This document shows, piece by piece, positions 16,629 to 25,780 of a stretch of DNA of 64,000 nt. Under the pieces are notes generated by a model. The model did no database searches. It was not told the DNA's origin and saw only the letters and a list, made by a program, of their open reading frames with translations. The translations under genes were made by a program, and so were the position numbers. Position 1 is the first letter of the stretch; each line of letters opens with the position of its first letter. Source of the DNA: Flavobacterium aquaticum (lineage in GTDB: Bacteria > Bacteroidota > Bacteroidia > Flavobacteriales > Flavobacteriaceae); assembly GCF_003259835.1 (NCBI RefSeq), contig NZ_QLMI01000002.1:186001-250000 (forward strand). The letters are read 5' to 3'.

Positions 16629-17861
16629 TTAAGAAACCGCTTTCAAACGTTGTAATAAGTTTTTACTTAAACTGTTTTCAGCATATTCTTTTGTGACTTG
16701 TAAGTGCTTATCATCAGAACTTGGTAATTCGTACATAGCATCAGTTAAAATAGCCTCGCATAACGAACGTAAACCTCTGGCTCCAAGTTTATATTCTAAA
16801 GCTTTTGACACAATATAATCCAAAGCTTCTTCTTCAATGTCTAAAGTCACCTCATCCATTTCAAACAATTTCTTATATTGTTTTACTAAGGCATTTTTAG
16901 GCTCCGTTAAAATAGCTCTTAAAGTTTCCGCATCTAAAGGATCCATGTGAGTTAGAACTGGTAAACGACCAATAATTTCTGGAATTAATCCAAAATCTTT
17001 TACGTCTTTCGGAATCAAATATTGCAACAAATTATCTTTATCGATTTGGTCTGTTCCAATAGATGAACTATAACCAACTGCTTGTCTATTCAAACGCTTT
17101 GAAATAATTCTTTCAATTCCGTCGAAAGCACCACCAGCGATGAATAAGATATTTTGTGTATTTACCTCAACAAATTTTTGGTCGGGATGTTTTCTTCCTC
17201 CTTTTGGTGGTACGTTAACCACCGTTCCTTCTAACAGTTTCAATAAAGCTTGTTGCACACCTTCACCCGAAACATCACGAGTTATTGATGGATTATCGCT
17301 TTTACGAGCAATTTTATCGATTTCATCAATAAATACAATTCCTCTTTCAGCTTTAGCTACATCGTAATCGGCAGCTTGTAACAAACGTGTTAGGATACTT
17401 TCTACATCTTCACCAACATAACCCGCTTCGGTTAAAACAGTTGCATCCACAATAGCCAATGGAACATTCAACATTTTTGCAATGGTTTTTGCAACTAATG
17501 TTTTACCAGTTCCGGTTTGTCCTACCATTAAGATATTACTCTTTTCAATCTCAACTTCGTCTTCTAATTGAACTTGCATCAAACGTTTGTAGTGATTGTA
17601 AACCGCTACACTCATTACTTTTTTTGTTTGGTCTTGCCCAATTACGTAATCATCTAAAAACGCACGAATTTCTTTTGGTTTTAAAAGAATTAAATCGGCA
17701 ATCAAATTCGAATTACCTGATTGTTTTAATTCTTCTAATACAATTCCGTGTGCTTGTTCGATACATTTGTCGCAAATATGCGCATTAATCCCTGCAATTA
17801 ATAAATTGGTTTCAGGCTTTTTCCTTCCGCAGAATGAACACTCTAATACTTCTTTAGCCAT
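16629..17861 (-). CDS. clpX: ATP-dependent Clp protease ATP-binding subunit ClpX
   Basis: 410 aa, normal length. The N-terminal zinc-binding domain has ECSFCGRKK...CDKC (residues ~7-35). The AAA+ module has Walker [14 protein letters not shown] (~113-125), Walker [11 protein letters not shown] (~178-187) and the sensor/R-finger region. The IGF-type loop that docks ClpP is probably in the ~270 region (VGYSSSIG nearby is the pore-flanking segment). It unfolds tagged substrates and feeds them to ClpP, encoded 72 nt upstream on the same strand. Confidence 0.98.
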   Translation of the reverse strand: MAKEVLECSFCGRKKPETNLLIAGINAHICDKCIEQAHGIVLEELKQSGNSNLIADLILLKPKEIRAFLDDYVIGQDQTKKVMSVAVYNHYKRLMQVQLEDEVEIEKSNILMVGQTGTGKTLVAKTIAKMLNVPLAIVDATVLTEAGYVGEDVESILTRLLQAADYDVAKAERGIVFIDEIDKIARKSDNPSITRDVSGEGVQQALLKLLEGTVVNVPPKGGRKHPDQKFVEVNTQNILFIAGGAFDGIERIISKRLNRQAVGYSSSIGTDQIDKDNLLQYLIPKDVKDFGLIPEIIGRLPVLTHMDPLDAETLRAILTEPKNALVKQYKKLFEMDEVTLDIEEEALDYIVSKALEYKLGARGLRSLCEAILTDAMYELPSSDDKHLQVTKEYAENSLSKNLLQRLKAVS

Positions 17862-17865
17862 TTTT

Positions 17866-17926
17866 TAGTGATTAGTGAAAAGTGATTAGTAATTAGCTCA
17901 TCACTATTTACTAATCACTAATTACT
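17866..17926. repeat. low-complexity ATTAGTGATTAGT repeat between clpP and clpX
   Basis: The spacer consists of AGTGATTAGT, AAGTGATTAGTAATTAG and the opposite-strand form ACTAATCACTAATTAC, giving direct and inverted copies around a short centre. It could fold as a weak AT hairpin. No regulatory match is recognised. Confidence 0.55.
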
Positions 17927-17933
17927 TTTTAAA

Positions 17934-18590
17934 TTATCTTGTTAAAACCTCATCAATCATTCCGTATTCTTTTGCTTCAGCGGCAATCATCCAATAATCG
18001 CGCTCAGAATCTTTGTGCACTTTCTCGAACGATTGTCCAGAATGTTTAGAAATGATTTCATATAATTCATCTTTTAATTTCAACATTTCTTTCAAGTTGA
18101 TTTCCATATCTGTTGCAACACCTTGTGCGCCCCCAGATGGTTGGTGAATCATAACTCTTGAATGTGGTAATGCCGAACGTTTTCCTTCTGCTCCAGCACA
18201 TAATAAAACCGCTCCCATAGAAGCCGCCATTCCTGTACAAATTGTAGCTACATCAGGTTTTACGAATTGCATTGTGTCGTAAATTCCTAATCCAGCATAA
18301 ACACTTCCACCTGGTGAATTGATATAAATACTGATATCTTTAGAAGCATCAACACTTTCTAAAAACAACAATTGTGCTTGTATAATATTCGCTACATAAT
18401 CATCAACCCCTGTTCCTAAGAAAATGATTCTATCCATCATTAAACGAGAGAAAACGTCCATTGAAGCTACGTTTAATTGACGTTCTTCAATGATATATGG
18501 CGTCATACTTCCTACAATTTTATCGTAATATAAACTGTTTACTCCGTGATGCTTAGTAGCATATTTTTTAAATTCTTTTCCGTAGTTCAT
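17934..18590 (-). CDS. clpP: ATP-dependent Clp protease proteolytic subunit ClpP
   Basis: 218 aa. The Ser-His-Asp peptidase motifs are clear: nucleophile in CTGMAASMGAVLLCAGAEGKR (residues ~109-128) and His in HSRVMIHQPSGGAQG (~133-147). The N-terminus holds an axial-loop region before YIIEERQLNV. It forms the tetradecameric peptidase chamber used by ClpX, whose gene follows. The upstream tig gene has its own terminator at 18699-18726, so clpP may start from a separate promoter in the 160-nt gap, which contains tandem GTTTAAA-like runs. Confidence 0.98.
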   Translation of the reverse strand: MNYGKEFKKYATKHHGVNSLYYDKIVGSMTPYIIEERQLNVASMDVFSRLMMDRIIFLGTGVDDYVANIIQAQLLFLESVDASKDISIYINSPGGSVYAGLGIYDTMQFVKPDVATICTGMAASMGAVLLCAGAEGKRSALPHSRVMIHQPSGGAQGVATDMEINLKEMLKLKDELYEIISKHSGQSFEKVHKDSERDYWMIAAEAKEYGMIDEVLTR

Positions 18591-18598
18591 AATTTTTT

Positions 18599-18632
18599 GT
18601 TTAAATGTTTAAGCGTTTAAAAGTTTAAATGG
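18599..18632. repeat. short tandem GTTTAA-type repeat upstream of clpP
   Basis: Four imperfect GTTTAA(A) units immediately upstream of the clpP ATG. Low complexity; no function is assigned. Confidence 0.5.
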
Positions 18633-18698
18633 GTTGAACTAAAAAACATTATATTTTAAATAGTTATCTTTTATTTTATGAAACAAAATGGCTTCAAT

Positions 18699-18726
18699 AA
18701 AAAAGCGCCAAAACTAGTCTGACGCT
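18699..18726 (-). terminator. terminator of tig
   Basis: On the minus strand AGCGTCAG / TTTGGCGCT forms an 8-bp stem with GU pairs, followed by six T. Confidence 0.65.
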
Positions 18727-18752
18727 CAAAGATAATTATTTTTTGTGAGATA

Positions 18753-20078
18753 TTATTCTCCGTACATTTCTTTGATGAATTGCTCGTAATTTACTTCTTT
18801 AGTTTTAGCTTTTACTTTCTCTTTGTAAAGACCTAAGATTTTTTCGCTCATTACTTGTTCAGATAAACGTTTTACCTCATCTTGGTTCGACATTACACGA
18901 GCTACAATTCCGTTAATTTCATCTTCTGAAGGATTTAATTGACCAAATTGCGCCATTTGTTTCTTGATTAATTCAGCAGTATGTGCTTTTAAATCTTCGA
19001 AAGTGATTTGTAAATTATTTTCAGCCATTACTTTTCCTTCGATTAATTGGAAACGTAATCCTTTTTCAGATCTTGCGTATTCTTCTTCAGCTTGTTCAGC
19101 AGTTAAAGGAGTTTCTCCTACATTTTGAATCCATCTTTTTAAGAATGCTTCTGGTAAATCAAATTTTGTAGTTTCGATTAAAAATTCCGTAACATCGTTT
19201 AAGAATTTTTGATCTGCTTGTTGTGCAAATTGCGCTTCAGCATCTTCTTTGATTCTAGCTTTTAAATCTTCAACAGAAGAAAGAACTCCTGGTCCGAATA
19301 ATTTATCTAATAATTCTTGATTTAATTCTGCTTTTTCAATTTCATTGATTTCTTCAATTGTAAAATCAACATTGATATCCAAACCGTGAACATCATCATG
19401 ACCTACTTTTAAGTAATCCATTAATTTGTGATCGTCATCGAATAAACCTTTAGTTCCGATAGTTACAACATCACCAACTTTTTTACCGATGAAAGCTTTA
19501 GCCGCTTTTTTATCAGCAAAAATATCTAAACCAAAGTTAGCTGGAGCGTTGATTCCTTTTTCTTCGTTTGTAAAAGTTCCTCTAACTTCAAAATCAGCTT
19601 TTACTTCCGCTTGAGAAATTAATTTTCCGTATTGTTTTTGGATTCTTTCTACTTGCTCATTCAACATTTTATCATCAGCGATAACGTTGAATTTTGTAAC
19701 GTTGTTTTTAGCTGTTAAATCAACTGAAAACTGAGGTGCTAATCCTAATTCGAAATCAAAAGAGAAATTTTCCGCATCCCAATCGATACTTTCAGTTACT
19801 TTTGGAAGTGGATTTCCAAGAATATCTAATTTTTCAGTAGTTAAATAGTTATTAAGAGACGTTTGTAATACTTTGTTTACTTCTTCTAACAAAACAGCTT
19901 TACCATATTGTTTTTGGATTAAACTCATTGGAACAGCTCCTTTTCTGAAACCAGAAATAGCAGCATTTTTTCTATAGTCAGCTAATACTTTTTCTACTTT
20001 ATCTGAATAATCTTCTTTAGTAATTGCTACTGTTACAATAGCATTTAAATCATCAACTTGCGTTTTTGTAATGTTCAT
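18753..20078 (-). CDS. tig: trigger factor
   Basis: 441 aa ribosome-associated chaperone. The N-terminal ribosome-binding domain has FRKGAVPMSLIQKQYG (residues ~44-59), corresponding to the GFRxGxxP signature. The middle part is a diverged FKBP-like region and the C-terminal part a helical substrate cradle. The FKBP core is less conserved than in E. coli, which is usual for this phylum. It heads the tig-clpP-clpX cluster. The promoter region carries a perfect 14-bp-arm inverted repeat (20106-20142). Confidence 0.95.
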   Translation of the reverse strand: MNITKTQVDDLNAIVTVAITKEDYSDKVEKVLADYRKNAAISGFRKGAVPMSLIQKQYGKAVLLEEVNKVLQTSLNNYLTTEKLDILGNPLPKVTESIDWDAENFSFDFELGLAPQFSVDLTAKNNVTKFNVIADDKMLNEQVERIQKQYGKLISQAEVKADFEVRGTFTNEEKGINAPANFGLDIFADKKAAKAFIGKKVGDVVTIGTKGLFDDDHKLMDYLKVGHDDVHGLDINVDFTIEEINEIEKAELNQELLDKLFGPGVLSSVEDLKARIKEDAEAQFAQQADQKFLNDVTEFLIETTKFDLPEAFLKRWIQNVGETPLTAEQAEEEYARSEKGLRFQLIEGKVMAENNLQITFEDLKAHTAELIKKQMAQFGQLNPSEDEINGIVARVMSNQDEVKRLSEQVMSEKILGLYKEKVKAKTKEVNYEQFIKEMYGE

Positions 20079-20105
20079 TATTTCTTTTGTTTAAGTACCA
20101 TAAAA

Positions 20106-20142
20106 TTTGGGTTGCAAAATTATAGAATTTTTGCAACCCAAA
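20106..20142. repeat. 14-bp perfect inverted repeat over the tig promoter
   Basis: Arms 20106-20119 and 20129-20142 (TTTGGGTTGCAAAA and its complement) with a 9-nt spacer. The -7 element of tig lies in one arm and the spacer. It could be an operator or a leader hairpin. It lacks a good T-run, so a terminator is less likely. Confidence 0.8.
20115..20122 (-). promoter_or_regulatory. -7 element for tig
   Basis: TAATTTTG on the minus strand (TAnnTTTG), 36 nt upstream of the tig ATG. Confidence 0.55.
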
Positions 20143-20179
20143 CAAGTTTTTAATTTACTGAAATTCAATTGGCTAAAAA

Positions 20180-20524
20180 TTAATCCTCGCTAACAAATAT
20201 TTTATTTAAAATTGACTGAGTAATTGATAACAGAACACTAAAAATTAATGCTGTTAAAAAACCATCAACTCTAAACTCTACAATAAAATAATCACAAATT
20301 AAAATGATAATCGCATTGATAATCAGTAAGAACAAACCTAACGTAAGCAAAGTAACCGGAATTGTAAGTAGGACTAAAATTGGTTTTAAAAAAGTATTCA
20401 ACAAACCTAACACAACCGCTACCATTAAAGCGCCTGTTAAATTAGTAACATGAACACCTGGTAAAAAATAAGAAAGTACAAAAACTACAATTGTACTGAT
20501 AAGAAGTTTAATTATTAAATTCAT
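20180..20524 (-). CDS. PF04020-type small membrane protein (phage holin family 4 / YvlD-like)
   Basis: 114 aa from the ATG at 20522-20524. Nearly all of it is hydrophobic: about four membrane segments (residues ~3-22, 28-48, 52-78, 85-108) with the family pattern LPGVHV...ALMVAVVLGLLNTFLKPIL...LPVTLLTLGLFLLIINA. Despite the family name it is a chromosomal membrane protein widespread in bacteria, and nothing phage-like surrounds it. The function is unknown. The frame is open further upstream, but those residues come from the preceding terminator. Confidence 0.88.
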   Translation of the reverse strand: MNLIIKLLISTIVVFVLSYFLPGVHVTNLTGALMVAVVLGLLNTFLKPILVLLTIPVTLLTLGLFLLIINAIIILICDYFIVEFRVDGFLTALIFSVLLSITQSILNKIFVSED

Positions 20525-20551
20525 ATTTATTTCTTTAAAATTTAAAATTAC

Positions 20552-20582
20552 AAAAAAAGGCATCAATAATGATGCCTTTTTT
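20552..20582 (-). terminator. terminator of the FadL/SGNH unit
   Basis: AAAAAAGGCATC-AATAAT-GATGCCTTTTTT, with its T-run on the minus strand. Confidence 0.85.
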
Positions 20583-20600
20583 AAATATTTATTTGAAAGC

Positions 20601-22163
20601 TTAATTTGTTGGCACAATATTAATACCAGGGAAATTAGCCGCTGTATAAATTGGTAAATTAGCGTTGTAATGACTATTAATAACTTTTAGAATCTCATTA
20701 GCAATAACCGCATATCCACGAGGATTTGGATGAACTCCATCTAGAGAAAACAAAACAGTACTCGCTGTTGCAGCAGAGAAATAATTTGCGGTATAGATAG
20801 TTCCATCTTCAACTCTTAATCCACTAATTAATTGATTCATGATAGCATTCATATCAGCAACAGCTAAATCATTTGCATTTGCAATTGAAACAATTGCCGC
20901 ATTATAAGAAGCAGTAGCGTTTGCTACTTTAGTCTTCTCATTAGCTGTTAACACCCACTTATTTGCTAAAGGCCATGTAACACCATTAATATTAAAAGGA
21001 GCTGTAGCTGAAGCATTTGGCTGACCAATTATTGAACTTGCTGGCAACACCACTAAATCATTTGATGTAGCATGTCTTGCTTGACCGTAAATTGCACCTA
21101 ATGCAGCTGCATTAGCCATCAATAATGGATTTCCAGAACCCGCTGCATAAGCTTGAATTGTACTACTAATATCAGTTAAATCATTATCTTTAATTAAAAC
21201 CGGATTTTTAGTACCCGCTGCAGTATTTAATGGAGAAATTCTTCCTCCTGTAGCAACTGCTAAAAATTGATATAACGCAATTGCAGTTGCGTTTGAAGAT
21301 GTTGCTTCTGCAGGTAATGCATTATAAGGCACTGTTGTAAAATAAGGAATAGAAGTTACGCTTGGAACTGTAGCTACAACACCTTTAGCTCCACCCGAGA
21401 TTAAAGTGTTAACTATAGTAGAATATACACTTGCAAAAACAGTTGAATTTGTAATATCATTTCCACCATAAGTAGCAGGATTCATATTTCCTGTTGTGTT
21501 GTGATCAGCTGCAGGAGTTACACCGTCTGACTGTGCACCACCATTTGTTGCATACGATAAAACATCATTTGCTCCAATCCAATTCGTGAAGAATGTTGGG
21601 TTTTTAGACATAGCATCTCCTAAAACCGTAGCTGATGGAGTAGTTGCGTGTCTAACAAAATAAGGATTTGATTGACCAAGAGCAACACCTGCTAAATTAC
21701 CATAACCAGAAGCCACTAAATGGAATGATTTTGCTCCAGGAACTCCCATATTATTATAAGCCGTTGCTTGTAAATTTGAAACCTCAATAGTAGGTGTTCC
21801 AACTAAATTTTCTGGACGACTTTGAGAATAATCAATTACTAATCTTGTTGAACCAATTTGTATTCCTCCCAAAGTTAATCCACCTAAATTGTTTACATCA
21901 TCTGCATAAGAAGGCTGAGTAAATTCTCCTCCACCTACTAATGCAAAACGTTGTGCTAATAAATTAGGAAAAGAATAAGCTTGTCCTCCTCTTGAAACCG
22001 TACCATCCATGTAACCTGCTGTTAATGAATTTCCAACAGCCACATAAGTTGTGAAATCTGCATCACCTGAAGTATAATTTGCACCTACTTCGTTTTCAAA
22101 TTCTGGCTCACATGAAGCGAAACCAGCAGCTAAAATAGCTAAGTATATAAATTTATTTTTCAT
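20601..22163 (-). CDS. SGNH/GDSL-hydrolase lipoprotein
   Basis: 520 aa. The signal MKNKFIYLAILAAGFASC ends in a lipobox Cys (residue 18). SGNH blocks: AVGNSLTAGY (block I, nucleophile Ser, ~residue 46), NWIGANDVLSY (block III, Asn), and DGVHPNPRGYAVIANEIL near the C-terminus (block V, Asp and His). It is probably an esterase or lipase on the cell surface or in the periplasm. It starts 17 nt after the FadL/OmpP1 gene, so the pair likely takes up and processes a hydrophobic or acylated substrate together. The exact substrate is unknown. Confidence 0.9.
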   Translation of the reverse strand: MKNKFIYLAILAAGFASCEPEFENEVGANYTSGDADFTTYVAVGNSLTAGYMDGTVSRGGQAYSFPNLLAQRFALVGGGEFTQPSYADDVNNLGGLTLGGIQIGSTRLVIDYSQSRPENLVGTPTIEVSNLQATAYNNMGVPGAKSFHLVASGYGNLAGVALGQSNPYFVRHATTPSATVLGDAMSKNPTFFTNWIGANDVLSYATNGGAQSDGVTPAADHNTTGNMNPATYGGNDITNSTVFASVYSTIVNTLISGGAKGVVATVPSVTSIPYFTTVPYNALPAEATSSNATAIALYQFLAVATGGRISPLNTAAGTKNPVLIKDNDLTDISSTIQAYAAGSGNPLLMANAAALGAIYGQARHATSNDLVVLPASSIIGQPNASATAPFNINGVTWPLANKWVLTANEKTKVANATASYNAAIVSIANANDLAVADMNAIMNQLISGLRVEDGTIYTANYFSAATASTVLFSLDGVHPNPRGYAVIANEILKVINSHYNANLPIYTAANFPGINIVPTN

Positions 22164-22180
22164 CTCTCTAATATTAAAAA

Positions 22181-23413
22181 TTAAAACCCGTAAGTTATAC
22201 CAATTCCAGGTGAAAATACAACTGACTTGTATGTACCTTCAAAACTACTTCCATCACTTACATAATCATAAGAATTATCAACTTCATCAAAATGTAAGTA
22301 TAAGAACGAAACATCAATACCTAATTTACTGTTTACTTGATATGTTAAACCTCCTGTATATCCCATAGAATCATTTCTTGGGGTTTCTGGCGCAAAATAA
22401 CCATCTTGAACTGGACTTTCGTCAAAATACCAACCTGCTCTGAATGTAAATTTATTATTTGCAGCATACTGCATACCTACTCTGTAAGTACTAGAATTTT
22501 TGTAATTTCTTGGATTATGAGAATCTACTAAATCTGGATTAGTAAAATCAACATCTAAGTTTTTATACACACTCCACATTGCTCTGTTGTAATCAAATGC
22601 CATTAAAAATTTATCTGTAAACTTATATGACAAACCTACTGTTAACTCAGCTGGTAAAGGTAAATCAGCATTAAATTTAGTTGTTGGAGCAGTTCCAAAT
22701 TCTGGATAGTCATTAAAAGTTGCATCTCCATCTCTTGCCTCCATCATAATTTCAGAACGGTAGTTCATACCAATTCTTAATTTATCAGTTGGATTAAACA
22801 TGAAACCAGCTGTATAACCCCAAGCTGTAATTCCTTTTGATTCAATTGTTAAATCTGTTCTTTCTCCTTGAGAATTAGTAGTCGATCTATCTACATTTCT
22901 ATTAAAATTAACTGAACCAGTAGCAAGAATAGGTCCACCACCCACACTAAAATGTTCTCCCACTCTAATTGAAAGAGATGGCTGAACAAAGATAGCTTGC
23001 AAATCGATGTTGTTTACTAAATGAGAACCTTGCCAATCTTGATCCCATTCAACAGCACTTCCGTATGGAGTATAAACTGCCAAACCAGCAGTAAACCAAT
23101 CATTTAATTTATAAGTTGCATAAATACTAAAAGGAGTTCCTACGTTTTTAGTTTCTGCCTCCCAACCATATTGAGAGTTTTGAAATTTTGTATTTGCAAA
23201 TAATCCGTTTCCACCTACTGATAAGTTGAATTTTTTGTCCAAATAAACCATCCCTGCTGGATTGAAAAAAGCAACCTCTGCACTATTTACTACCGCAACA
23301 CCCGTGTGTCCCATAGCCAATTGCTTTTGACCTTGAATACTTACTCTATATCCACCTGCAAAAGCAGTAGAGCCAGCCAAAGCCAATAATGTTAAAGAAA
23401 GTAATTTTCTCAT
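22181..23413 (-). CDS. OmpP1/FadL-family outer-membrane channel
   Basis: 410 aa. Signal peptide to ~residue 19 (AFAGG), then the FadL/OmpP1 hatch-like start GGYRVSIQGQKQLAMGHTGVA...NSAEVAFFNPAGM and a 14-strand-type barrel ending in Phe (GIGITYGF). FadL channels carry long-chain fatty acids and other hydrophobic compounds across the outer membrane. The SGNH lipoprotein gene follows in the same unit, and the -7 element at 23463 fits as its promoter. Confidence 0.93.
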   Translation of the reverse strand: MRKLLSLTLLALAGSTAFAGGYRVSIQGQKQLAMGHTGVAVVNSAEVAFFNPAGMVYLDKKFNLSVGGNGLFANTKFQNSQYGWEAETKNVGTPFSIYATYKLNDWFTAGLAVYTPYGSAVEWDQDWQGSHLVNNIDLQAIFVQPSLSIRVGEHFSVGGGPILATGSVNFNRNVDRSTTNSQGERTDLTIESKGITAWGYTAGFMFNPTDKLRIGMNYRSEIMMEARDGDATFNDYPEFGTAPTTKFNADLPLPAELTVGLSYKFTDKFLMAFDYNRAMWSVYKNLDVDFTNPDLVDSHNPRNYKNSSTYRVGMQYAANNKFTFRAGWYFDESPVQDGYFAPETPRNDSMGYTGGLTYQVNSKLGIDVSFLYLHFDEVDNSYDYVSDGSSFEGTYKSVVFSPGIGITYGF

Positions 23414-23462
23414 AATGTAAAAATGTGTTAGTTTTTTTCTTTGTTTGTTATAATCAATACTT

Positions 23463-23470
23463 CAAAATTA
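23463..23470 (-). promoter_or_regulatory. -7 element for FadL/SGNH unit
   Basis: TAATTTTG on the minus strand, ~50 nt upstream of the FadL ATG. Confidence 0.5.
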
Positions 23471-23503
23471 TAACAAAATATGAATTTTACAATTTTTTTA
23501 ACA

Positions 23504-23529
23504 AAAAAATTATGCATGCATAATTTTTT
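23504..23529 (-). terminator. 26-bp perfect palindrome, probable terminator after alpha/beta hydrolase
   Basis: AAAAAATTATGCA / TGCATAATTTTTT, perfect over 26 bp. It lies 6 nt past the hydrolase stop and ends in a T-run on the minus strand. Confidence 0.6.
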
Positions 23530-23535
23530 GCCCTT

Positions 23536-24300
23536 TTATTTAATAAAATCTATTACATACAAATAAAAATCTTTTGGATTTTCTGCATGTAACCAATGCC
23601 CAGCATTATTTACCGTTTCAATTTTTGCTTTTGGAAAATGATGGTAAATGGTTTCAAAATCGCTATCCAAAATATAATCTGACTTATCACCTCTTAAAAA
23701 CAATGTTTCTTTAGAAAAAACATTCTCAAATGGCAAAGCCGTTCCAATAGTTTCTATCTTATCATTAAAAACTTCTAAATTAAATCGAAAAGCTAATTGC
23801 TCAGGAGATTCCCAATACAAATTCTTTAATAAAAACTGTCTTGTTCCAAAGTCTTTAATATAAACTGAAACTACTTCTTCTACTTCTCCTCTACTCGGTT
23901 TTTTTGAAAAATCAACAGCGTTTAAAGCCGCTAAAATGGTTTGGTGATGTGGCGCATAATATTTCGGACCAATATCGGCTACAATTAATTTGGAAACCAA
24001 TTCAGGATACGTTGTTGCCAAAAGCATTGCAACTTTTCCACCCATCGAATGTCCTATAATATTGATATCTGTTAGTTGATGATAATCACAATATTGCTTT
24101 ACATCTTCAACCATAATATCGTATGAAAAATCTTCAGAATGAAAACTTTTACCGTGATTTCTCAAATCTAAAGCATGCACTTGAAAACCATCAGCAACAA
24201 ATTGAGTTCCTAAAGTTTTCCAATTGTCTGACATTCCTAAAAAACCGTGGATAATTACCAAAGGTTTTCCTTCGCCTTCTATTCTTGAATGCAATAACAT
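23536..24300 (-). CDS. alpha/beta-fold hydrolase (YbfF/esterase-like)
   Basis: 254 aa. Oxyanion motif VIIHGFLGMSDNW (residues ~14-26), the LRNHGKS pattern, nucleophile elbow IIGHSMGGKVAM (~Ser98), acid in FLRGDKSDYI and His in NAGHWLHAENP (~residue 238). It is close to the YbfF/BioH class of small esterases, cytosolic because no signal is seen. It starts 1 nt after the pdxJ stop, so the two form a tight operon; a role in pyridoxal metabolism is not implied. The substrate is unknown. Confidence 0.9.
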   Translation of the reverse strand: MLLHSRIEGEGKPLVIIHGFLGMSDNWKTLGTQFVADGFQVHALDLRNHGKSFHSEDFSYDIMVEDVKQYCDYHQLTDINIIGHSMGGKVAMLLATTYPELVSKLIVADIGPKYYAPHHQTILAALNAVDFSKKPSRGEVEEVVSVYIKDFGTRQFLLKNLYWESPEQLAFRFNLEVFNDKIETIGTALPFENVFSKETLFLRGDKSDYILDSDFETIYHHFPKAKIETVNNAGHWLHAENPKDFYLYVIDFIK

Positions 24301-24301
24301 C

Positions 24302-25015
24302 TTATTTCAATTTTTGAAGATACATATTCACTACATTTTCCAATCCTAAATATAAAGATTCCGAAATTAAAGCATGACCAATCGAAACTTCAAGCAATCC
24401 CGGAATATTATCTTTGAAAAACTTAATATTATCCAAACTCAAATCATGCCCAGCATTAATACCTAATCCTAATTCATTCGCTTTGATTGCTGCTTTCACA
24501 TAAGGCTCAATTCCGTTTTTGTTTCCTAAACCATATTCGTGCGCAAAAGATTCTGTGTACAACTCAATTCTTTCTGTTCCGGTTGCTTTTGCTCCTTCAA
24601 TCATTTTTTCATCGGCATCCACAAAAATAGAAGTTCGGATTCCATTTCTTTGAAACTCTTGAATTACTTCTATTAAATACGATTGATGTTTTATTGTGTC
24701 CCAACCCGCATTGGATGTTAAAGCTCCAATAGCATCTGGAACCAACGTAACTTGTGTTGGTTTACATTCTAAAACCAAATCAATAAAATTATGTTGCGGA
24801 TTTCCTTCAATATTATATTCGGTGTAGACTACCGATTTTAAATCGCGAGCGTCTTGATAACGAATGTGTCTTTCATCAGGTCTTGGATGAATGGTAATTC
24901 CATCGGCTCCAAATTGCTGAATATCTTTTGCAACTTTCAATAAATCAGGCACATTTCCTCCTCTTGAATTTCGAAGTGTCGCAATTTTATTAATGTTTAC
25001 GGATAACTTTGTCAT
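24302..25015 (-). CDS. pdxJ: pyridoxine 5'-phosphate synthase PdxJ
   Basis: 237 aa from the ATG at 25013-25015 (MTKLSVNINKIATLRNSRGG). It condenses 3-amino-2-oxopropyl phosphate with 1-deoxyxylulose 5-phosphate in the DXP-dependent vitamin B6 pathway. Family motifs: ITIHPRPDERHI (catalytic His and Arg), VTLVPD, SIFVDAD, ERIELYTESFA, GLGINAGHDLS and SIGHALISESL. Length is standard for the TIM-barrel family. The frame stays open upstream but starts there would overlap the divergent CBS gene region. Confidence 0.97.
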   Translation of the reverse strand: MTKLSVNINKIATLRNSRGGNVPDLLKVAKDIQQFGADGITIHPRPDERHIRYQDARDLKSVVYTEYNIEGNPQHNFIDLVLECKPTQVTLVPDAIGALTSNAGWDTIKHQSYLIEVIQEFQRNGIRTSIFVDADEKMIEGAKATGTERIELYTESFAHEYGLGNKNGIEPYVKAAIKANELGLGINAGHDLSLDNIKFFKDNIPGLLEVSIGHALISESLYLGLENVVNMYLQKLK

Positions 25016-25109
25016 AATAATTTTTAATTTATACAAAAATACAAAGTATAAGTTAGCTAGCATGTGGGATTTTTTGATTATTTTGCGATATATTTTCATC
25101 ACATCCACA

Positions 25110-25769
25110 ATGAATAATTTAACAAGCTACATCAATAACGAAATAAAACCGCTAAAACACACCGATTCTATCGCGGAAGCACAGAATTTGTTTTTGGATT
25201 TTCCTTACACACATTTTCCAGTTACCGAAGATGGTATATATATAGGATGCGTTAGTAAAGAAAACGTAGAACTTATAAATAGCGATGCCATTATTAATGA
25301 TAGCCGATTTCATTTTGAACGTTTTTTTGTTAGAACAACAACTATTTGGCTTGATGTTTTAGAAATTTTCGCTAAAAATGAAAGTAACCTAATTCCAGTT
25401 TTAGATGAAAAAAATGCTTATTTAGGATATTATGAACTTGAAGATGTAATTCGTTTTTTTCACGAAACACCATTTTTGAAAGAAGAAGGCGGAATTATAG
25501 TGGTAGAAAAAGAATCGGATAAATTTTCTATGAGTCAAGTAGCCCAAATTGTTGAAAGTAATAATGCTAAAATTTTAGGATTATTTATTTCGAATGTTGT
25601 AGGAAATAAAGTAGAAATTACTGTAAAAATTAGTCAAAGCGGATTAAACGATATTATTCAAACTTTTAGACGTTATGAATATGAAATTATTTCGGAACAT
25701 CAGGAAGATTCCTATTTAAACAGCTTAAAAGAGCGTTCAGATTACTTAGACAAATACTTAAATATTTAA
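25110..25769 (+). CDS. CBS-domain protein
   Basis: 219 aa from the ATG at 25110 (MNNLTSYINNEIKPL). Two CBS motifs fill residues ~1-135: SIAEAQNLFLDFPYTHFPV...GCVSKENV, and TIWLDVLEIFAKNESNLIPVLDEKNAYLGYYELEDVIRFF. The C-terminal ~80 residues look like an ACT-type regulatory fold (MSQVAQIVESNNAKILGLFIS...VEITVKI). Such pairs usually bind adenosyl ligands and regulate partners. It sits 11 nt before nadK, so it may be co-expressed with NAD kinase; regulation of that enzyme is a guess. Confidence 0.87.
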   Translation: MNNLTSYINNEIKPLKHTDSIAEAQNLFLDFPYTHFPVTEDGIYIGCVSKENVELINSDAIINDSRFHFERFFVRTTTIWLDVLEIFAKNESNLIPVLDEKNAYLGYYELEDVIRFFHETPFLKEEGGIIVVEKESDKFSMSQVAQIVESNNAKILGLFISNVVGNKVEITVKISQSGLNDIIQTFRRYEYEIISEHQEDSYLNSLKERSDYLDKYLNI

Positions 25770-25780
25770 AATAGATCGTA

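Noticed and set aside
17866..18632. CRISPR array in repeat-rich spacers
   Set aside because: Units are too short, overlapping and without regular spacers; no cas genes.
20180..20524. Phage origin of the PF04020 'holin' gene
   Set aside because: No phage genes around; the family is common in chromosomes.
23504..23529. Regulatory operator at the ATGCATGCAT palindrome
   Set aside because: It sits 6 nt after a stop codon with a T-run, which fits a terminator better than an operator.
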